A stretch of 64,000 nt of DNA from Pontibacter beigongshangensis (GCF_014332515.1 NZ_VFSD01000003.1:124001-188000); one strand, 5' to 3'. Numbered from the stretch's first letter, positions 24,925 through 34,600 are shown. A program made the numbers and translations. Notes: generated by a model from the letters alone, not told the origin.

Positions 24925-25122
24925 CATGAGCCTTTTCTTAAATTCAGTGCAATTTCAGGGTGAAGGCTGCAAAGCAGGGCCGTGCCAGGAAAATACAATT
25001 GACGCAGACATAACACCAGCCAGATTTTTCCTTCAGCAGATACTCTATTTGCTAAATACATTCAAGTCGCAACCGTGGCATGTGAGCCGAGGCGGCAGCA
25101 GCAGCAGCAGAAGAAGAAGAGG

Positions 25123-25153
25123 CCTCCGGAGGGCAGTTTTTATTAGCATAATT
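25123..25153 (+). repeat. 31-bp dispersed intergenic element, copy 6
   Basis: Head CCTCCGGAGGGC, tail ATTAGCATAATT; preceded by CAGCAGCAGCAGCAG then AAGAAGAAG (25095-25120). Confidence 0.9.
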
Positions 25154-25351
25154 GCGGCATCCGAGCCGCAGCAGGCAAGGCGGCAATGCCCTTTAGAACT
25201 ACCCTAAGTGGCATGGTGTGCGGGCGATGCACCAAGAAGCGGAACCGAAACTCAGAAAGTCCTGCTGCGTTAAGAAAGAGGTCCGGAAACCACTCTTCAC
25301 AGAACAGAGCCTGCAGGTCTGATTATCTGCTTAATAAGCGATTTCGGGCGG

Positions 25352-25382
25352 TGTGTCTCTTGTTCTGGCTTACATACGTTTG
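25352..25382 (+). promoter_or_regulatory. Candidate promoter of the thiolase gene
   Basis: TGTG (25352-25355, one mismatch to TTTG), 19-bp spacer, TACGTTTG (25375-25382) matching TAnnTTTG. Start codon is 53 bp further. Confidence 0.45.
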
Positions 25383-25435
25383 TAATTATGAAGCAATCCT
25401 GATACTTTCACTCAACAAAATTTACCTGAATTTCT

Positions 25436-26620
25436 ATGCAAGTAAAAGAAGTATACATCGTATCGGCTGTCCGGACGCCAATCGGGAGCTTTGGTGGCGC
25501 ACTGGCCAGTCTGTCTGCCACCCAACTGGGTGCTGCAGCTATAAAAGGAGTCCTTGAAAAAGCCGGTATAGAGAAGGGGCTGGTGCAGGAAGTGATCATG
25601 GGCAATGTGTTGTCGGCCAACCTGGGGCAGGCCCCTGCCCGGCAGGCAGCCATTTTTGCCGGTCTGGGCCACGAGGTGGAGTGTACTACGGTAAATAAGG
25701 TGTGCGCGTCGGGCTCCAAAGCCATCATGTTTGCGGCGCAGGCCATTATGCTGGGTCATAAGGATGTGATTGTGGCAGGGGGGATGGAAAGCATGTCGAA
25801 TGTGCCCTATTACCTCGACAAGGCCAGGTTCGGCTCCAAGCTGGGGCATGGGCAGATGATAGACGGCCTGCTGCGCGATGGGCTCTGGGACGTGTACAAC
25901 GATTTCCATATGGGCAATGCTGCCGAGAACACAGCCAGGGAACTGAAGATTACCCGCGAGATGCAGGACGAATACGCCATAAACTCCTACAGGAAAGTGG
26001 CAGAGGCGACCAAAGCAGGCAACCTGAAAGATGAGATAGTGCCGGTGGAGGTGCCGCAGCGTGGCAAAGAGGCCCTGGTGGTAACAGAAGACGAAGAATA
26101 CCTGAAAGTGAATTTCGAGAAGATAACCTCGCTTAAACCTGTTTTTGACAAAGCAGGCACCATCACAGCGGCCAATGCCTCTACCCTGAACGACGGCGCG
26201 GCAGCCGTGCTGCTCATGAGCAAAGAAAAAGCCGGGGAGCTCGGCGTGAAACCAATTGCCAGAATCCTTGGTTTTGCAGATGCAGAGCAGGACCCTGTCT
26301 GGTTCACGACCACGCCCTCCCTGGCTATACCCAAGGCCTTGAAGCATGCCGGAGTAGACCCCTCGGAGGTCGATTTTTACGAGATCAACGAGGCTTTCTC
26401 GGTTGTGTCGATTGCGAATAACCAGAAACTGGGGCTGGAAGGCAGCAACGTGAACGTGTACGGGGGAGCCGTGTCGCTGGGGCACCCGCTGGGAGCCTCG
26501 GGTGCCCGGATCCTGGTAACGCTTTGTAACGTGCTCGATAAGAAAGGCGGGAAGATAGGTGTGACCGGTATTTGCAACGGTGGCGGAGGCGCCTCTGCCA
26601 TTGTGATAGAAAAAATGTAA
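25436..26620 (+). CDS. Acetyl-CoA C-acetyltransferase (thiolase)
   Basis: 394 residues, full length for a thiolase. Catalytic Cys90 in NKVCASGSKA, the GGMESMS motif, NEAF near residue 322, the His of GHPLGASGAR and the second Cys in CNGGGGA near the C-terminus are all present. It condenses two acetyl-CoA to acetoacetyl-CoA or runs the reverse thiolysis. Standing alone with its own promoter and terminator, it could serve fatty-acid or ketone metabolism; no neighbouring beta-oxidation genes are visible. Confidence 0.93.
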   Translation: MQVKEVYIVSAVRTPIGSFGGALASLSATQLGAAAIKGVLEKAGIEKGLVQEVIMGNVLSANLGQAPARQAAIFAGLGHEVECTTVNKVCASGSKAIMFAAQAIMLGHKDVIVAGGMESMSNVPYYLDKARFGSKLGHGQMIDGLLRDGLWDVYNDFHMGNAAENTARELKITREMQDEYAINSYRKVAEATKAGNLKDEIVPVEVPQRGKEALVVTEDEEYLKVNFEKITSLKPVFDKAGTITAANASTLNDGAAAVLLMSKEKAGELGVKPIARILGFADAEQDPVWFTTTPSLAIPKALKHAGVDPSEVDFYEINEAFSVVSIANNQKLGLEGSNVNVYGGAVSLGHPLGASGARILVTLCNVLDKKGGKIGVTGICNGGGGASAIVIEKM

Positions 26621-26650
26621 TTTGCCCTTTGCGGCACACGTTTTGTCAGA

Positions 26651-26682
26651 AGCCTTGCGTTAACCGTAAGGCTTCTTTTTTT
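26651..26682 (+). terminator. Intrinsic terminator after the thiolase gene
   Basis: AGCCTTGCG (26651-26659) with CGTAAGGCT (26665-26673), followed by TC and a T7 run. Confidence 0.8.
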
Positions 26683-26780
26683 ACCGGGCCTGAGGAGGCG
26701 CTTTCGGGGCATCTATTAGGGGCGGGTGCTGTACCTCCGGATGGCCTGTTTGTTTCTAGCGGGCCATATTTGTAATTTAA

Positions 26781-28118
26781 ATGAACAAAATAAATAGCAT
26801 GAGCAAATTTCTTTTCTTGATGGCGGGCATGTGGCTCCTGGGCAGTTCTCTGGCTGCCCAAACCAAAGTGGTCACCTACCACAACGATGAGCGCTCCTCT
26901 GTAAAGGAAGTTTACTTTATCACTTCCGATTCGCTGATCATAGGAACCTATAACCGCTATTACCCTACCGGGGCGCGAGAAGCTGTGGCTAAATTCGTGG
27001 AGGGTAAAAAAGACAGTATTTTCACGGAGTTTTACCCTGACGGGCAGGTACGGCTGCAGGTAACGTACCAAAACGATGTGAAGCAGGGACCCTTCCGCTC
27101 TTACCACCCCGAAGGCCGCCTGCTACAGGAAGGGAATTTTGAGAATGACCAGCAAAGCGACCTGCTGAAAACATTTTACCCGGATGGTACGCTGCGGCAG
27201 GAGTCTGCTTTCGTGAACGGCTTTCCGGAAGGAGTCGTGAAAGAGTATTATCCGTCGGGCAAGCTTAAATCTGAGATCACGTACAGCAACAGCAAGCAGA
27301 ATGGCCTGGCAAAAACGTATTTCCCAAACGGGCAACTGGAGACGGAGGCAAACTACCGCGGCGGCATGCTGGAGGGTTCCTATAAAACCTATTTTGACAA
27401 CGGCCAGCTGCAAACTGAGGTCACTAATGTGGCCGGGCAGCAGCAGGGGACCTACAAGAGCTATTACCGGTCGGGGCGGCTTAGCACCGAAGGCAGCTTT
27501 GTGGCGGGTAAAATGCATGGGCAGGCAAAGGCCTGGTACGAGAGCGGCAAGCCCAGAAGCGTGATCACGTACCGAAACGGAGCTATGCAAGGCACCGCCC
27601 AGCATTTTTACGAACAAGGCAACCTGCGGGAAGAGGGAACCTACAGCAACAACGGCGACGACAGAAAGATTGTGAAATATTACCCTTCAGGCCATGTGCA
27701 GGCCGAGGAGCAGTATAAAAACAAGCTGCGCAACGGCACCTGGAAAACCTATTTCGATGCGCCCGGCAAAAAGGCAAGCCTCTCGGAAAATTACTCCAAC
27801 GACCGGCTGACCGGTGAGCGGCTGGTGTACCACGAAAACGGTCAGGTAAAAGAGAAGTACAAGTACGATAAAGGCAAGATAATCGGGCCGAGTTTTACCT
27901 ACCATCCTTCCGGCAAGTTAAGATCCGAGACGGCCTATAAAGACGGGCTTCGGTTTGGCACCTATAAACAGCTCTACGAAAGTGGCAAAACCGAAATATC
28001 CGGCCAGCACCGCAACAACAAAGCCACCGGCACCTGGAAGTACTTTGATGAGAACGGCAGACAGGTAAAGTCGGTCGTGTTCAGAAATGGCGAGGTGGTA
28101 GAGACAAAGGAGAAATAG
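26781..28118 (+). CDS. Secreted MORN-repeat (YwqK-type) protein
   Basis: 445 residues. Signal peptide at about 1-26 (FLFLMAGMWLLGSSLAAQ); an in-frame Met7 is an alternative start. The rest is a run of about 15 MORN-variant repeats of 22-24 residues with the pattern (Y/F)YP(S/D)G(K/Q/T)L(R/K)xE ... xNGxxxGxxKxY. These occur in proteins annotated as YwqK-family antitoxins in Bacteroidota, though an antitoxin role for such long secreted forms is doubtful. Probably a periplasmic or surface beta-rich scaffold. Terminated by a clear hairpin. Confidence 0.82.
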   Translation: MNKINSMSKFLFLMAGMWLLGSSLAAQTKVVTYHNDERSSVKEVYFITSDSLIIGTYNRYYPTGAREAVAKFVEGKKDSIFTEFYPDGQVRLQVTYQNDVKQGPFRSYHPEGRLLQEGNFENDQQSDLLKTFYPDGTLRQESAFVNGFPEGVVKEYYPSGKLKSEITYSNSKQNGLAKTYFPNGQLETEANYRGGMLEGSYKTYFDNGQLQTEVTNVAGQQQGTYKSYYRSGRLSTEGSFVAGKMHGQAKAWYESGKPRSVITYRNGAMQGTAQHFYEQGNLREEGTYSNNGDDRKIVKYYPSGHVQAEEQYKNKLRNGTWKTYFDAPGKKASLSENYSNDRLTGERLVYHENGQVKEKYKYDKGKIIGPSFTYHPSGKLRSETAYKDGLRFGTYKQLYESGKTEISGQHRNNKATGTWKYFDENGRQVKSVVFRNGEVVETKEK

Positions 28119-28461
28119 CGGCACCTGAAAACTGAGGCAAAAGCGCCACTACTGAACCGGGTAGTGGCGCTTTTGCTTAGGTACTATTGCAACCCTGTAC
28201 TTTTTGAAAGGCAACAATTAGGTTTGGCCTATTTTTTATGCTGGTAATATGCCGAGATTTTTGTTTTCCCCTCTCCACCACAAGCCAATTAGCGGAGGCT
28301 AAGGTCGACTGCTCCTGCCTTGGCACAATCGCAAAAGCCGTATTTTACAAAATAATTTCGATTAAGATGAACACTAATTAGTTAATAATTATATTTTCAC
28401 GCTTATTACACAGATCCTATACTGCTGCAGGAGGTAAACTTAAAAGATTAACACAGAAAGC
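28119..28461. other. Intergenic region before ppk
   Basis: Holds the terminator at 28139-28174, then about 290 bp of AT-rich sequence with no recognised promoter, repeat or gene. Confidence 0.5.
28139..28174. terminator. Bidirectional terminator after the MORN-repeat gene
   Basis: AAAAGCGCCACTAC (28139-28152) and GTAGTGGCGCTTTT (28161-28174), perfect 14-bp stem, 8-nt loop. Confidence 0.85.
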
Positions 28462-30564
28462 ATGCTTATTAACAAGGTTTCGGACCAGATAAAGAAGAGT
28501 AAATTCATTAGCCGCGACTTAAGTTGGTTACGATTCAACTACAGAGTGCTGGATCAGGGGCGTGACACCGACAAGAACTTTTTTGACAGGCTGAAGTTTA
28601 TTGCCATCACCTCGTCTAACCTCGATGAGTTCTTTATGATCAGGGTCGGAAGCTTGTATAATTACCTCGATTACGGCAAGGAGCGCACCGACTACTCCGG
28701 CCTGCGCGAAATCCCTTTCCGGAAAAAACTGCTCGATTATGCCCACCGGTTTGTCAACGACCAGTACCTGACGTTTAACAGCGAACTGAAGCCGCTCTTC
28801 GGCAAGTACGGCTTTGATATTCTGCGGGTGGACGAATTAAATGAAGCCGAGCAGAAGAAGGCGGATTCTTACTTTAAGAACACCATTTTCCCGCTGCTCA
28901 CACCCATGGTGTACGACAATTACCACGGCTTTCCGCTGCTCATGAACCAGCTGCTGACCTTTGGCGTGGTTACCCGCAACGAAGAGGAGCAGAAGGAGCA
29001 GGACAGGGTGACGTTTGTGCAGATCCCGCAGAACCTGGCCCGCTTTTATGAGATCAGCCGGAAAGACAAGCTGGTGTTTGTGCCGATAGAAGAAATTATC
29101 CGCTGGAAGATAAAGAAGCTTTTTCGCAATGTGGAGATCGTTTCGGCGAACCTGTTCCGGATAACGCGCAACGGCGACTTTACCCTGGAGGAGAGTGATG
29201 ATATTGATGCAGACTTTGTGCAGGAGATAAAGTCGAAGCTGCGCACCCGCAAAAAGGGGCGCGTAGTACGCCTGGAGATAGAGCGAAATCCCTCGCCATT
29301 TATGATGCGTCTGCTCAAAGAGCGCTGGATCATAGACAATGCCAATGTGTTCACCATCAGCAGCCTGATCGATCTGCGCAGCCTCTGGCAGATCATCAGC
29401 CACCGGCAGTTCCGCGATAAGCGGCCCAAGCAGCCCGCCTCGGTTATGCCCTTAAGCCTGCCAAGCGATGGCGTAGACATGTTCGATTACCTGAAGGAGC
29501 ACGATGTGCTGCTCCATCACCCATACAACAGCATGGAGCCGGTGGTGAACCTGCTGGAGCGGGCCGCAGAAGACCCCTATGTGCTTGGCATTAAGCAGAC
29601 GATTTACCGCCTGGCCGACCAGTCGCGGGTAACGGCTGCTTTGCTCAAGGCTGCTGAAAACGGCAAGCACGTGTCGGTATTGTTTGAGGTGAAGGCGCGT
29701 TTCGACGAGGAAAGGAACCTGCGGGAAGGGGAGCGGCTGGAGAAAGCCGGTTGCTTTGTGATCTATGGCATCGGCAAGTACAAAACACACACCAAAATGC
29801 TCATGATCATCCGGAAAGAGGGGGAGAAGGTAACGCGCTATATTCACTTAGGCAGCGGAAACTACAACGAGCAGACGGCCCGCCTCTACACCGACGTGAG
29901 CCTCCTGACCACCAACGAAGTCTATGCGCACGACGTGTCGGAGTTCTTTAATGTAATTACGGGCCACTCACGGCCCAACCAGTATAAAAACCTGATCACT
30001 TCGCCCAAAAACATGCGGGCGGAGCTTATTGAGCTTATCCGGACGGAGGCACGCAATGCCAAAAAGGGCCTGAAGAGCGGCATCGTGATCAAGATAAACT
30101 CGCTCGAAGACAGGGAGACAATTGAGGAACTGTACAAAGCATCCAAGGCAGGCGTTCCCATTAAACTGATTGTGCGTGGCATCTGCTGTCTGCGCCCCGG
30201 CCGCGAGGATCTGAGCGAGAATATTTCCGTCAAATCGATTGTAGGCGAAAACCTGGAGCATAGCCGCATCTACTACTTCCATAACAACGGCGACTCCAAA
30301 GTGTACGGCGGCAGTGCCGATATTATGGTGCGCAGCTTCGACCGCCGCATAGAGGCGCTCTTCCTGATCGTGAACGAGGAACTGAAGCGGGAGGTGATCA
30401 ATATTCTGTACTACAACCTGCTCGATAACCAGAACTCCTATATTATGCGAGAAGACGGCACTTATGCAAAAAAACGCCTTTCTGCGCAGGAAGAGCTGGT
30501 AGATGTGCACAAAATATTCTACACCAGAAACCTGCAGCCGGAAGGGGAGATAGAACTGGTGTGA
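28462..30564 (+). CDS. ppk1: Polyphosphate kinase 1
   Basis: 700 residues, usual PPK1 length. The N-terminal domain carries FISRDLSWLRFNYRVLDQ and FIAITSSNLDEFFMIRVG; the catalytic domain carries LLHHPYNSMEPVVNLLERAAEDP and SVLFEVKARFDEERNL. The phospho-accepting His462 lies in YIHLGSGNYNEQTARLYTD. The C-terminal part has GSADIMVRSFDRRIEALF. The enzyme polymerises the gamma phosphate of ATP into polyphosphate at the membrane. No exopolyphosphatase or phosphate transport gene is adjacent; the gene appears monocistronic. Confidence 0.96.
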   Translation: MLINKVSDQIKKSKFISRDLSWLRFNYRVLDQGRDTDKNFFDRLKFIAITSSNLDEFFMIRVGSLYNYLDYGKERTDYSGLREIPFRKKLLDYAHRFVNDQYLTFNSELKPLFGKYGFDILRVDELNEAEQKKADSYFKNTIFPLLTPMVYDNYHGFPLLMNQLLTFGVVTRNEEEQKEQDRVTFVQIPQNLARFYEISRKDKLVFVPIEEIIRWKIKKLFRNVEIVSANLFRITRNGDFTLEESDDIDADFVQEIKSKLRTRKKGRVVRLEIERNPSPFMMRLLKERWIIDNANVFTISSLIDLRSLWQIISHRQFRDKRPKQPASVMPLSLPSDGVDMFDYLKEHDVLLHHPYNSMEPVVNLLERAAEDPYVLGIKQTIYRLADQSRVTAALLKAAENGKHVSVLFEVKARFDEERNLREGERLEKAGCFVIYGIGKYKTHTKMLMIIRKEGEKVTRYIHLGSGNYNEQTARLYTDVSLLTTNEVYAHDVSEFFNVITGHSRPNQYKNLITSPKNMRAELIELIRTEARNAKKGLKSGIVIKINSLEDRETIEELYKASKAGVPIKLIVRGICCLRPGREDLSENISVKSIVGENLEHSRIYYFHNNGDSKVYGGSADIMVRSFDRRIEALFLIVNEELKREVINILYYNLLDNQNSYIMREDGTYAKKRLSAQEELVDVHKIFYTRNLQPEGEIELV

Positions 30565-31102
30565 TTTCGCACCGCGGAAAGCGCTTCTGAGCACGGGGGC
30601 TTTCTGCCAGTGTTTAAAGCAAGTCTGGTGCTATAGCGGCACCAGATGTAACATCTTGCCTGAAAGGCCCCGGAGTTTTCCCCTGATTCCAGACCTGAAC
30701 TGTTTCCGCTGGAGGAACAGGAGCAGCAACAGCAGAGCCTCCGGAGGGGCAAAATGCTTGAAATAATTGGTTGGTAGGAGTAGAGAAGAGCATGATTTTA
30801 AAATTCTGGCAGGAAATGCTACAGCAGGATATGTAAAAGATGCTATATTTTATTATATTTCCTAAAAAAAGCAAGTGGCACCAGCTGCAAATACCTGGAT
30901 CAGGCAACGTTACTGCTACTTATTGAAGATAGCGCCACTCTTACCTGTTTCCGATGCTGACTTTGATGGCCTTCCTGGGTTTGCGAATTTATTTTAGATT
31001 AACACAAGCTATAGTGGCTGGATGCGCTCTGCCGGAGCAGCAGCCAGAACCTGAATACCCCTTAACAAAGCAATACCTTATATATCTGATTACCTTTTAA
31101 GA
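30565..31102. other. Intergenic region with one dispersed element
   Basis: Contains element copy 7. A possible weak terminator stem GAAAGC/GCTTTC lies at about 30578-30604, without a T run. No gene seen in the remaining 330 bp. Confidence 0.5.
30738..30768 (+). repeat. 31-bp dispersed intergenic element, copy 7
   Basis: Head CCTCCGGAGGGGC, AAAATG, tail CTTGAAATAATT; preceded by GCAGCAACAGCAGAG. Confidence 0.88.
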
Positions 31103-32767
31103 ATGAAAAACAACCTCCAACGAATTTTACAACTCTCGCTTGGGCTTACGCTGAGCAGCGGCTTTCTTAATCTGGCTGCTGCCCAGGGCGAGGCCACTTC
31201 GGTCTCGGCGTTCGACAACAGCTTTGTGAACTGGTACAACCGTAACCCCAGGCAAGATAAGACACAGGGCGTTGGTGTTGACCGTGCCTACAGCGAACTG
31301 CTGCACTCCCGCCAGCCAAAGAAAAAAATAGTGGTGGCCGTGATAGACAGCGGCCTCGATACAGAGCACGAGGACTTGCAGGGCCGCATCTGGGTAAATC
31401 AAAAAGAAATCCCGGGCAATGGCATAGACGACGATAACAATGGCTACGTGGACGATGTGCACGGCTGGAGCTTTCTGGGTAACGCCGAAGGCGAGAACAT
31501 ACGCTACGAAACGTATGAGTATGTGCGCATTTACCGGAAACTGGCACCTGTGTATCAGTATGTAAAATCTGCGGAGGAGGTGCCGGCAAACCAGCAGGAA
31601 GCGTACAGCACCTTTCTGCGAACCAAAAAGAACTACGAAAAGGAGCTGGCAGAACAGCAGGAGACAAGGCAAAACCTGGTGCGCTTCGAGGAGATTCTTA
31701 ACACCTGCGAAGCCGTAATCGGGCAGTACCTGGGCAAGGAGCAGTTTACGGTGGCAGAGTTGAAAGCCGTTTCGACCAAAAACGAAAACGTAATGCGGGC
31801 CAGAGGCTGGTTGCTGAGTCGCTACAACATGGGCTTTGAAAAAGAGTCGTTCCTGAAATACAAAGAAAGAACCGATAATTACCTGGACAAGCACCTGAAC
31901 CTGGATTTCAACCCGAGAGAGATCCTGGGCGATAACCACGAAGACATAAGCGACAGGAACTATGGCAACAGCGATGTAACAGGGCCAAGAGCAGACCACG
32001 GCACACCGGTAGCCGGCATCATAGCGGGTATCCGCAACAACAGCCTGGGCATAAACGGCATAGCCGAACACGTGGAGATCATGGCCCTCAGGGCAGTGCC
32101 GGAAGGCGATGAGTACGACAAAGACATAGCCCTGGCCATCAGGTATGCCGTTGACAATGGAGCCCATATCATTAACATGAGCTTCGGGAAGGAGTTCTCC
32201 CCGCAGAAAAAATACGTGGACGAAGCCATTAAACATGCCGAAGCCAACAATGTGCTCCTGGTGCATGCGGCCGGCAACAGCGCCTACAACATCGATGAAA
32301 TCATCCACTACCCCACCCGAAACTGCGACGATGGCACGTCGGTAAGCAGCTGGCTGGAAGTGGGCGCCACCTCCATGAACGCAGGTAAAAACATGCCGGC
32401 CGAGTTTTCAAACTACGGCAAGCAGTCGGTAGATCTGTTTGCGCCGGGCGTAGATATTGTGGCGCTGGCACCCGATAACAAGTACGCCAAGGTGGACGGC
32501 ACCAGCTTCTCGAGCCCGGTGGTGTCGGGAGTGGCCGCCCTGGTCTGGTCTTATTACCCGGAGCTGACAGCGGTTGAACTCAAAGAGGTGCTCGTGAATT
32601 CTGTATCGGTGTACAGCAGAAAGAAAGTGTACCTGCCAAACAGTGAATCTTCCAAAAAGCGCAAGACCAGGTTTTCGAACCTGTCCAGGACAGGTGGCAT
32701 CGTAAACGCTTACGAGGCGCTGAAACTGGCAGAGAAGGTGGTGAAGGAAAAGAACCCCGGCGTTTAG
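31103..32767 (+). CDS. Secreted S8 (subtilisin) family serine protease with large insertion
   Basis: 554 residues. Signal peptide (about 1-27), then the subtilisin catalytic triad Asp82 (VIDSGLD), His299 (DHGTPVAG) and Ser468 (GTSFSSPVVSG), with Asn of AAGNS near 389. Asp to His spacing is 217 residues instead of about 30. The inserted part (about 110-285) is largely charged and helical (YEKELAEQQETRQNLVRFEEIL), starting after a DDDNNGYVDD calcium-loop-like segment. Bacteroidota S8 proteases often carry such insertions. No T9SS sorting domain is seen, so it is probably periplasmic. Confidence 0.92.
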   Translation: MKNNLQRILQLSLGLTLSSGFLNLAAAQGEATSVSAFDNSFVNWYNRNPRQDKTQGVGVDRAYSELLHSRQPKKKIVVAVIDSGLDTEHEDLQGRIWVNQKEIPGNGIDDDNNGYVDDVHGWSFLGNAEGENIRYETYEYVRIYRKLAPVYQYVKSAEEVPANQQEAYSTFLRTKKNYEKELAEQQETRQNLVRFEEILNTCEAVIGQYLGKEQFTVAELKAVSTKNENVMRARGWLLSRYNMGFEKESFLKYKERTDNYLDKHLNLDFNPREILGDNHEDISDRNYGNSDVTGPRADHGTPVAGIIAGIRNNSLGINGIAEHVEIMALRAVPEGDEYDKDIALAIRYAVDNGAHIINMSFGKEFSPQKKYVDEAIKHAEANNVLLVHAAGNSAYNIDEIIHYPTRNCDDGTSVSSWLEVGATSMNAGKNMPAEFSNYGKQSVDLFAPGVDIVALAPDNKYAKVDGTSFSSPVVSGVAALVWSYYPELTAVELKEVLVNSVSVYSRKKVYLPNSESSKKRKTRFSNLSRTGGIVNAYEALKLAEKVVKEKNPGV

Positions 32768-32840
32768 CATTCCCCGACCTAAGGTGGCTGACAAGCATAA
32801 GAACATTCACACATTTCTAAAACCATAAAAAATTAGTAGT

Positions 32841-33221
32841 ATGAACTGGTACATGACCGTATTAAGAAAGTACGCCGTATTTAGCGGGCGTGCAAGACGA
32901 AGCGAATATTGGTACTTCGTCCTTTTTAATGTTCTTATTTCGATGGTGTTGTCTTTTGTTGACCTTACCATTGGCACAGCAACTTCAACAGGCTCCATCG
33001 GATTGCTGGGTGGCCTTTATTCGCTAGCAGTATTCATCCCGAGTCTGGCCGTAGCGGTAAGAAGATTGCATGATACCGGCAAAAGCGGCTGGTGGGTTTT
33101 GTTTGGGTTAATTCCGGTTTTAGGCTGGATTGTGCTCATCATATTTATGTTTATCGATAGCCAGCCCGGCGACAACCAGTATGGCCCAAATCCAAAAGCC
33201 AATTTTGAATTCGGGATGTAA
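32841..33221 (+). CDS. DUF805 membrane protein
   Basis: 126 residues matching DUF805: N-terminal YAVFSGRARRSEYWYFVLFN, three or four membrane helices (about 23-45, 52-72, 80-103) and the conserved AVRRLHDTGKSGWWVLFGLIPVLGWI followed by DSQPGDNQYGPNP. Function of the family is unknown; it is a widespread inner-membrane protein. Short gene with its own terminator. Confidence 0.93.
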   Translation: MNWYMTVLRKYAVFSGRARRSEYWYFVLFNVLISMVLSFVDLTIGTATSTGSIGLLGGLYSLAVFIPSLAVAVRRLHDTGKSGWWVLFGLIPVLGWIVLIIFMFIDSQPGDNQYGPNPKANFEFGM

Positions 33222-33243
33222 AACCATCACCTCCTATTAGATC

Positions 33244-33283
33244 AAAAAGCCTCACCATGCCTTCCGGGACAGTGAGGCTTTTT
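33244..33283. terminator. Bidirectional terminator after the DUF805 gene
   Basis: AAAAAGCCTCAC (33244-33255) and GTGAGGCTTTTT (33272-33283), perfect 12-bp stem. Confidence 0.85.
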
Positions 33284-33328
33284 GTTACTTCAGCCTTTTC
33301 TACACTGGTAAGCTTAGTAACAGCAGCG

Positions 33329-33359
33329 CCTCAGGAGGGGCATTTCCATTAGCATAATT
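33329..33359 (+). repeat. 31-bp dispersed intergenic element, copy 8
   Basis: Head CCTCAGGAGGGGC, tail ATTAGCATAATT; preceded by AACAGCAGCG. Confidence 0.9.
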
Positions 33360-33459
33360 TGTTGCCGGCCTGGTCAGCACGTACTATAGGGGCTCCTGTT
33401 AACTTACACTGGCGCTTGCTCAGAATTATGAGTAGCTTTAGGGGTTTAAAAATTACCGT

Positions 33460-34362
33460 ATGAGAGTGAGTTATTTTCTGGCCTTCCTGCTAATAGTGGG
33501 AGGTTCCTTTTTTTCGTCCTGCTCCACAAACCCTTATGCCGCTGCCAACCGATCTTATAAAAAGCAGGTGAAGGCTTATGCCCGCTCCCTCAGCGAAACA
33601 CCAGTTACGGTGCCAGGCTCAGAGGCCCTGCAGCTGGGAGACTTCTGGGTAGGCACCACCAACTTTAACCTGCGCAAGCCCAATTATGTCATTATCCACC
33701 ATACTGAGCAGGACTCTACAGCTCAAACCCTGAAGACCTTTACACAGCACCAGACGCAGGTAAGCGCCCATTACGTAATTGGCCGCGATGGCAAAGTGTA
33801 CCACATGCTCAACGACTACTTGCGGGCCTGGCACGGGGGCATCGGCAAGTGGGGCAGCAACTCCGACCTGAACTCTTCCTCTATCGGTATAGAGCTCGAC
33901 AACAATGGCCAGGATCCATTTCCGGAGGCCCAAATAAACAGTTTGCTGCAGGTGCTGGCTATGCTGAAGAAGAACTACAACATCCCGGCTGCCAACTTTA
34001 TTGGCCATGCCGATATTGCGCCGGCCCGCAAAGTGGACCCCAGCATCCATTTCCCCTGGAAGCAGTTGGCCGAAAATGGCTTCGGGCTGTGGTACGACGA
34101 GGACAGGCTGCTGCCCACCATCGTGCTGGAGAGCGTCGCTACTTCCGACACCACCTTTGCGCTGGTGCAGAAGCAGGTGTACGATAGCATTCCGGAAACC
34201 TTTAATCCACAGGAAGCGCTGCGCATTATCGGTTACGACACACAGGATTTGCCCGCTGCCATACGGGCTTTTAAGCTGCATTTTATCCAGCGCGATATAA
34301 ATAGTCCGCTGACAGAGGAAGACAAGAGAGTGCTGTATATTCTTTACAAAAAGTATTTGTAA
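33460..34362 (+). CDS. Lipoprotein N-acetylmuramoyl-L-alanine amidase (Amidase_2)
   Basis: 300 residues. Lipoprotein signal with lipobox SFFSSC (Cys21). Amidase_2 domain at about 70-205: zinc-ligand candidates in VIIHHTEQDS and GHADIAPARKVDPS, with AHYVIGRDGKVYHML and SSSIGIELDNNG between them. A C-terminal helical peptidoglycan-binding-like part (about 240-300) ends in EEDKRVLYILYKKYL. The layout is that of outer-membrane AmiD, which trims anhydro- and lysozyme-sized muropeptides. Followed by tRNA-Cys. Confidence 0.88.
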   Translation: MRVSYFLAFLLIVGGSFFSSCSTNPYAAANRSYKKQVKAYARSLSETPVTVPGSEALQLGDFWVGTTNFNLRKPNYVIIHHTEQDSTAQTLKTFTQHQTQVSAHYVIGRDGKVYHMLNDYLRAWHGGIGKWGSNSDLNSSSIGIELDNNGQDPFPEAQINSLLQVLAMLKKNYNIPAANFIGHADIAPARKVDPSIHFPWKQLAENGFGLWYDEDRLLPTIVLESVATSDTTFALVQKQVYDSIPETFNPQEALRIIGYDTQDLPAAIRAFKLHFIQRDINSPLTEEDKRVLYILYKKYL

Positions 34363-34475
34363 GACCCCAGTAGGGTAACCTGTTGAGCATGACCTGTTAA
34401 GGAGAAAATACGGAAGTGCGGTAAAATGTAAGGACATCAAAACAGCCATTCCTTTTAAAATATTTGCCCTTATAG

Positions 34476-34506
34476 TTTGACTCCTGTCATTGTCTGTGTA
34501 TATTTG
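34476..34506 (+). promoter_or_regulatory. Bacteroidota-type promoter of tRNA-Cys
   Basis: TTTG (34476-34479), spacer of exactly 19 bp, TATATTTG (34499-34506). Full match to the -33/-7 consensus; tRNA-Cys starts 14 bp after the -7 box. Confidence 0.85.
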
Positions 34507-34519
34507 CACTCCCAATCAC

Positions 34520-34590
34520 GGTAACGTGGCCGAGTGGCTAGGCTCAGCTCTGCAAAAGCTGCTACAGCGGTTCGAATCCGCTCGTTACCT
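34520..34590 (+). tRNA. tRNA-Cys (GCA)
   Basis: 71 nt: acceptor GGTAACG with CGTTACC and discriminator T, anticodon loop CTGCAAA (GCA), TPsiC arm GCGGTTCGAATCCGC. CCA not encoded. Confidence 0.95.
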
Positions 34591-34600
34591 CTTTTAACAA

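Larger units (their letters stand above)
24384..25435. other. Long intergenic region with structured sequences
   Basis: About 1 kb without a supportable gene. It holds a perfect 9-bp inverted repeat GGCACAATT/AATTGTGCC (24525-24533, 24553-24561), a compact hairpin-rich block at 24868-24924, the 31-bp element with a CAG/AAG run (25095-25153), and a candidate promoter for the thiolase gene at 25352-25382. Confidence 0.6.

Noticed and set aside
24926..25207. 93-codon frame containing a poly-Ser/Arg run
   Set aside because: It is the translation of the CAG/AAG triplet run and the 31-bp element, which recur elsewhere as non-coding sequence.
25186..25557. 123-codon frame overlapping the thiolase start
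   Set aside because: It overlaps a certain gene in another frame and has no similarity to a family.
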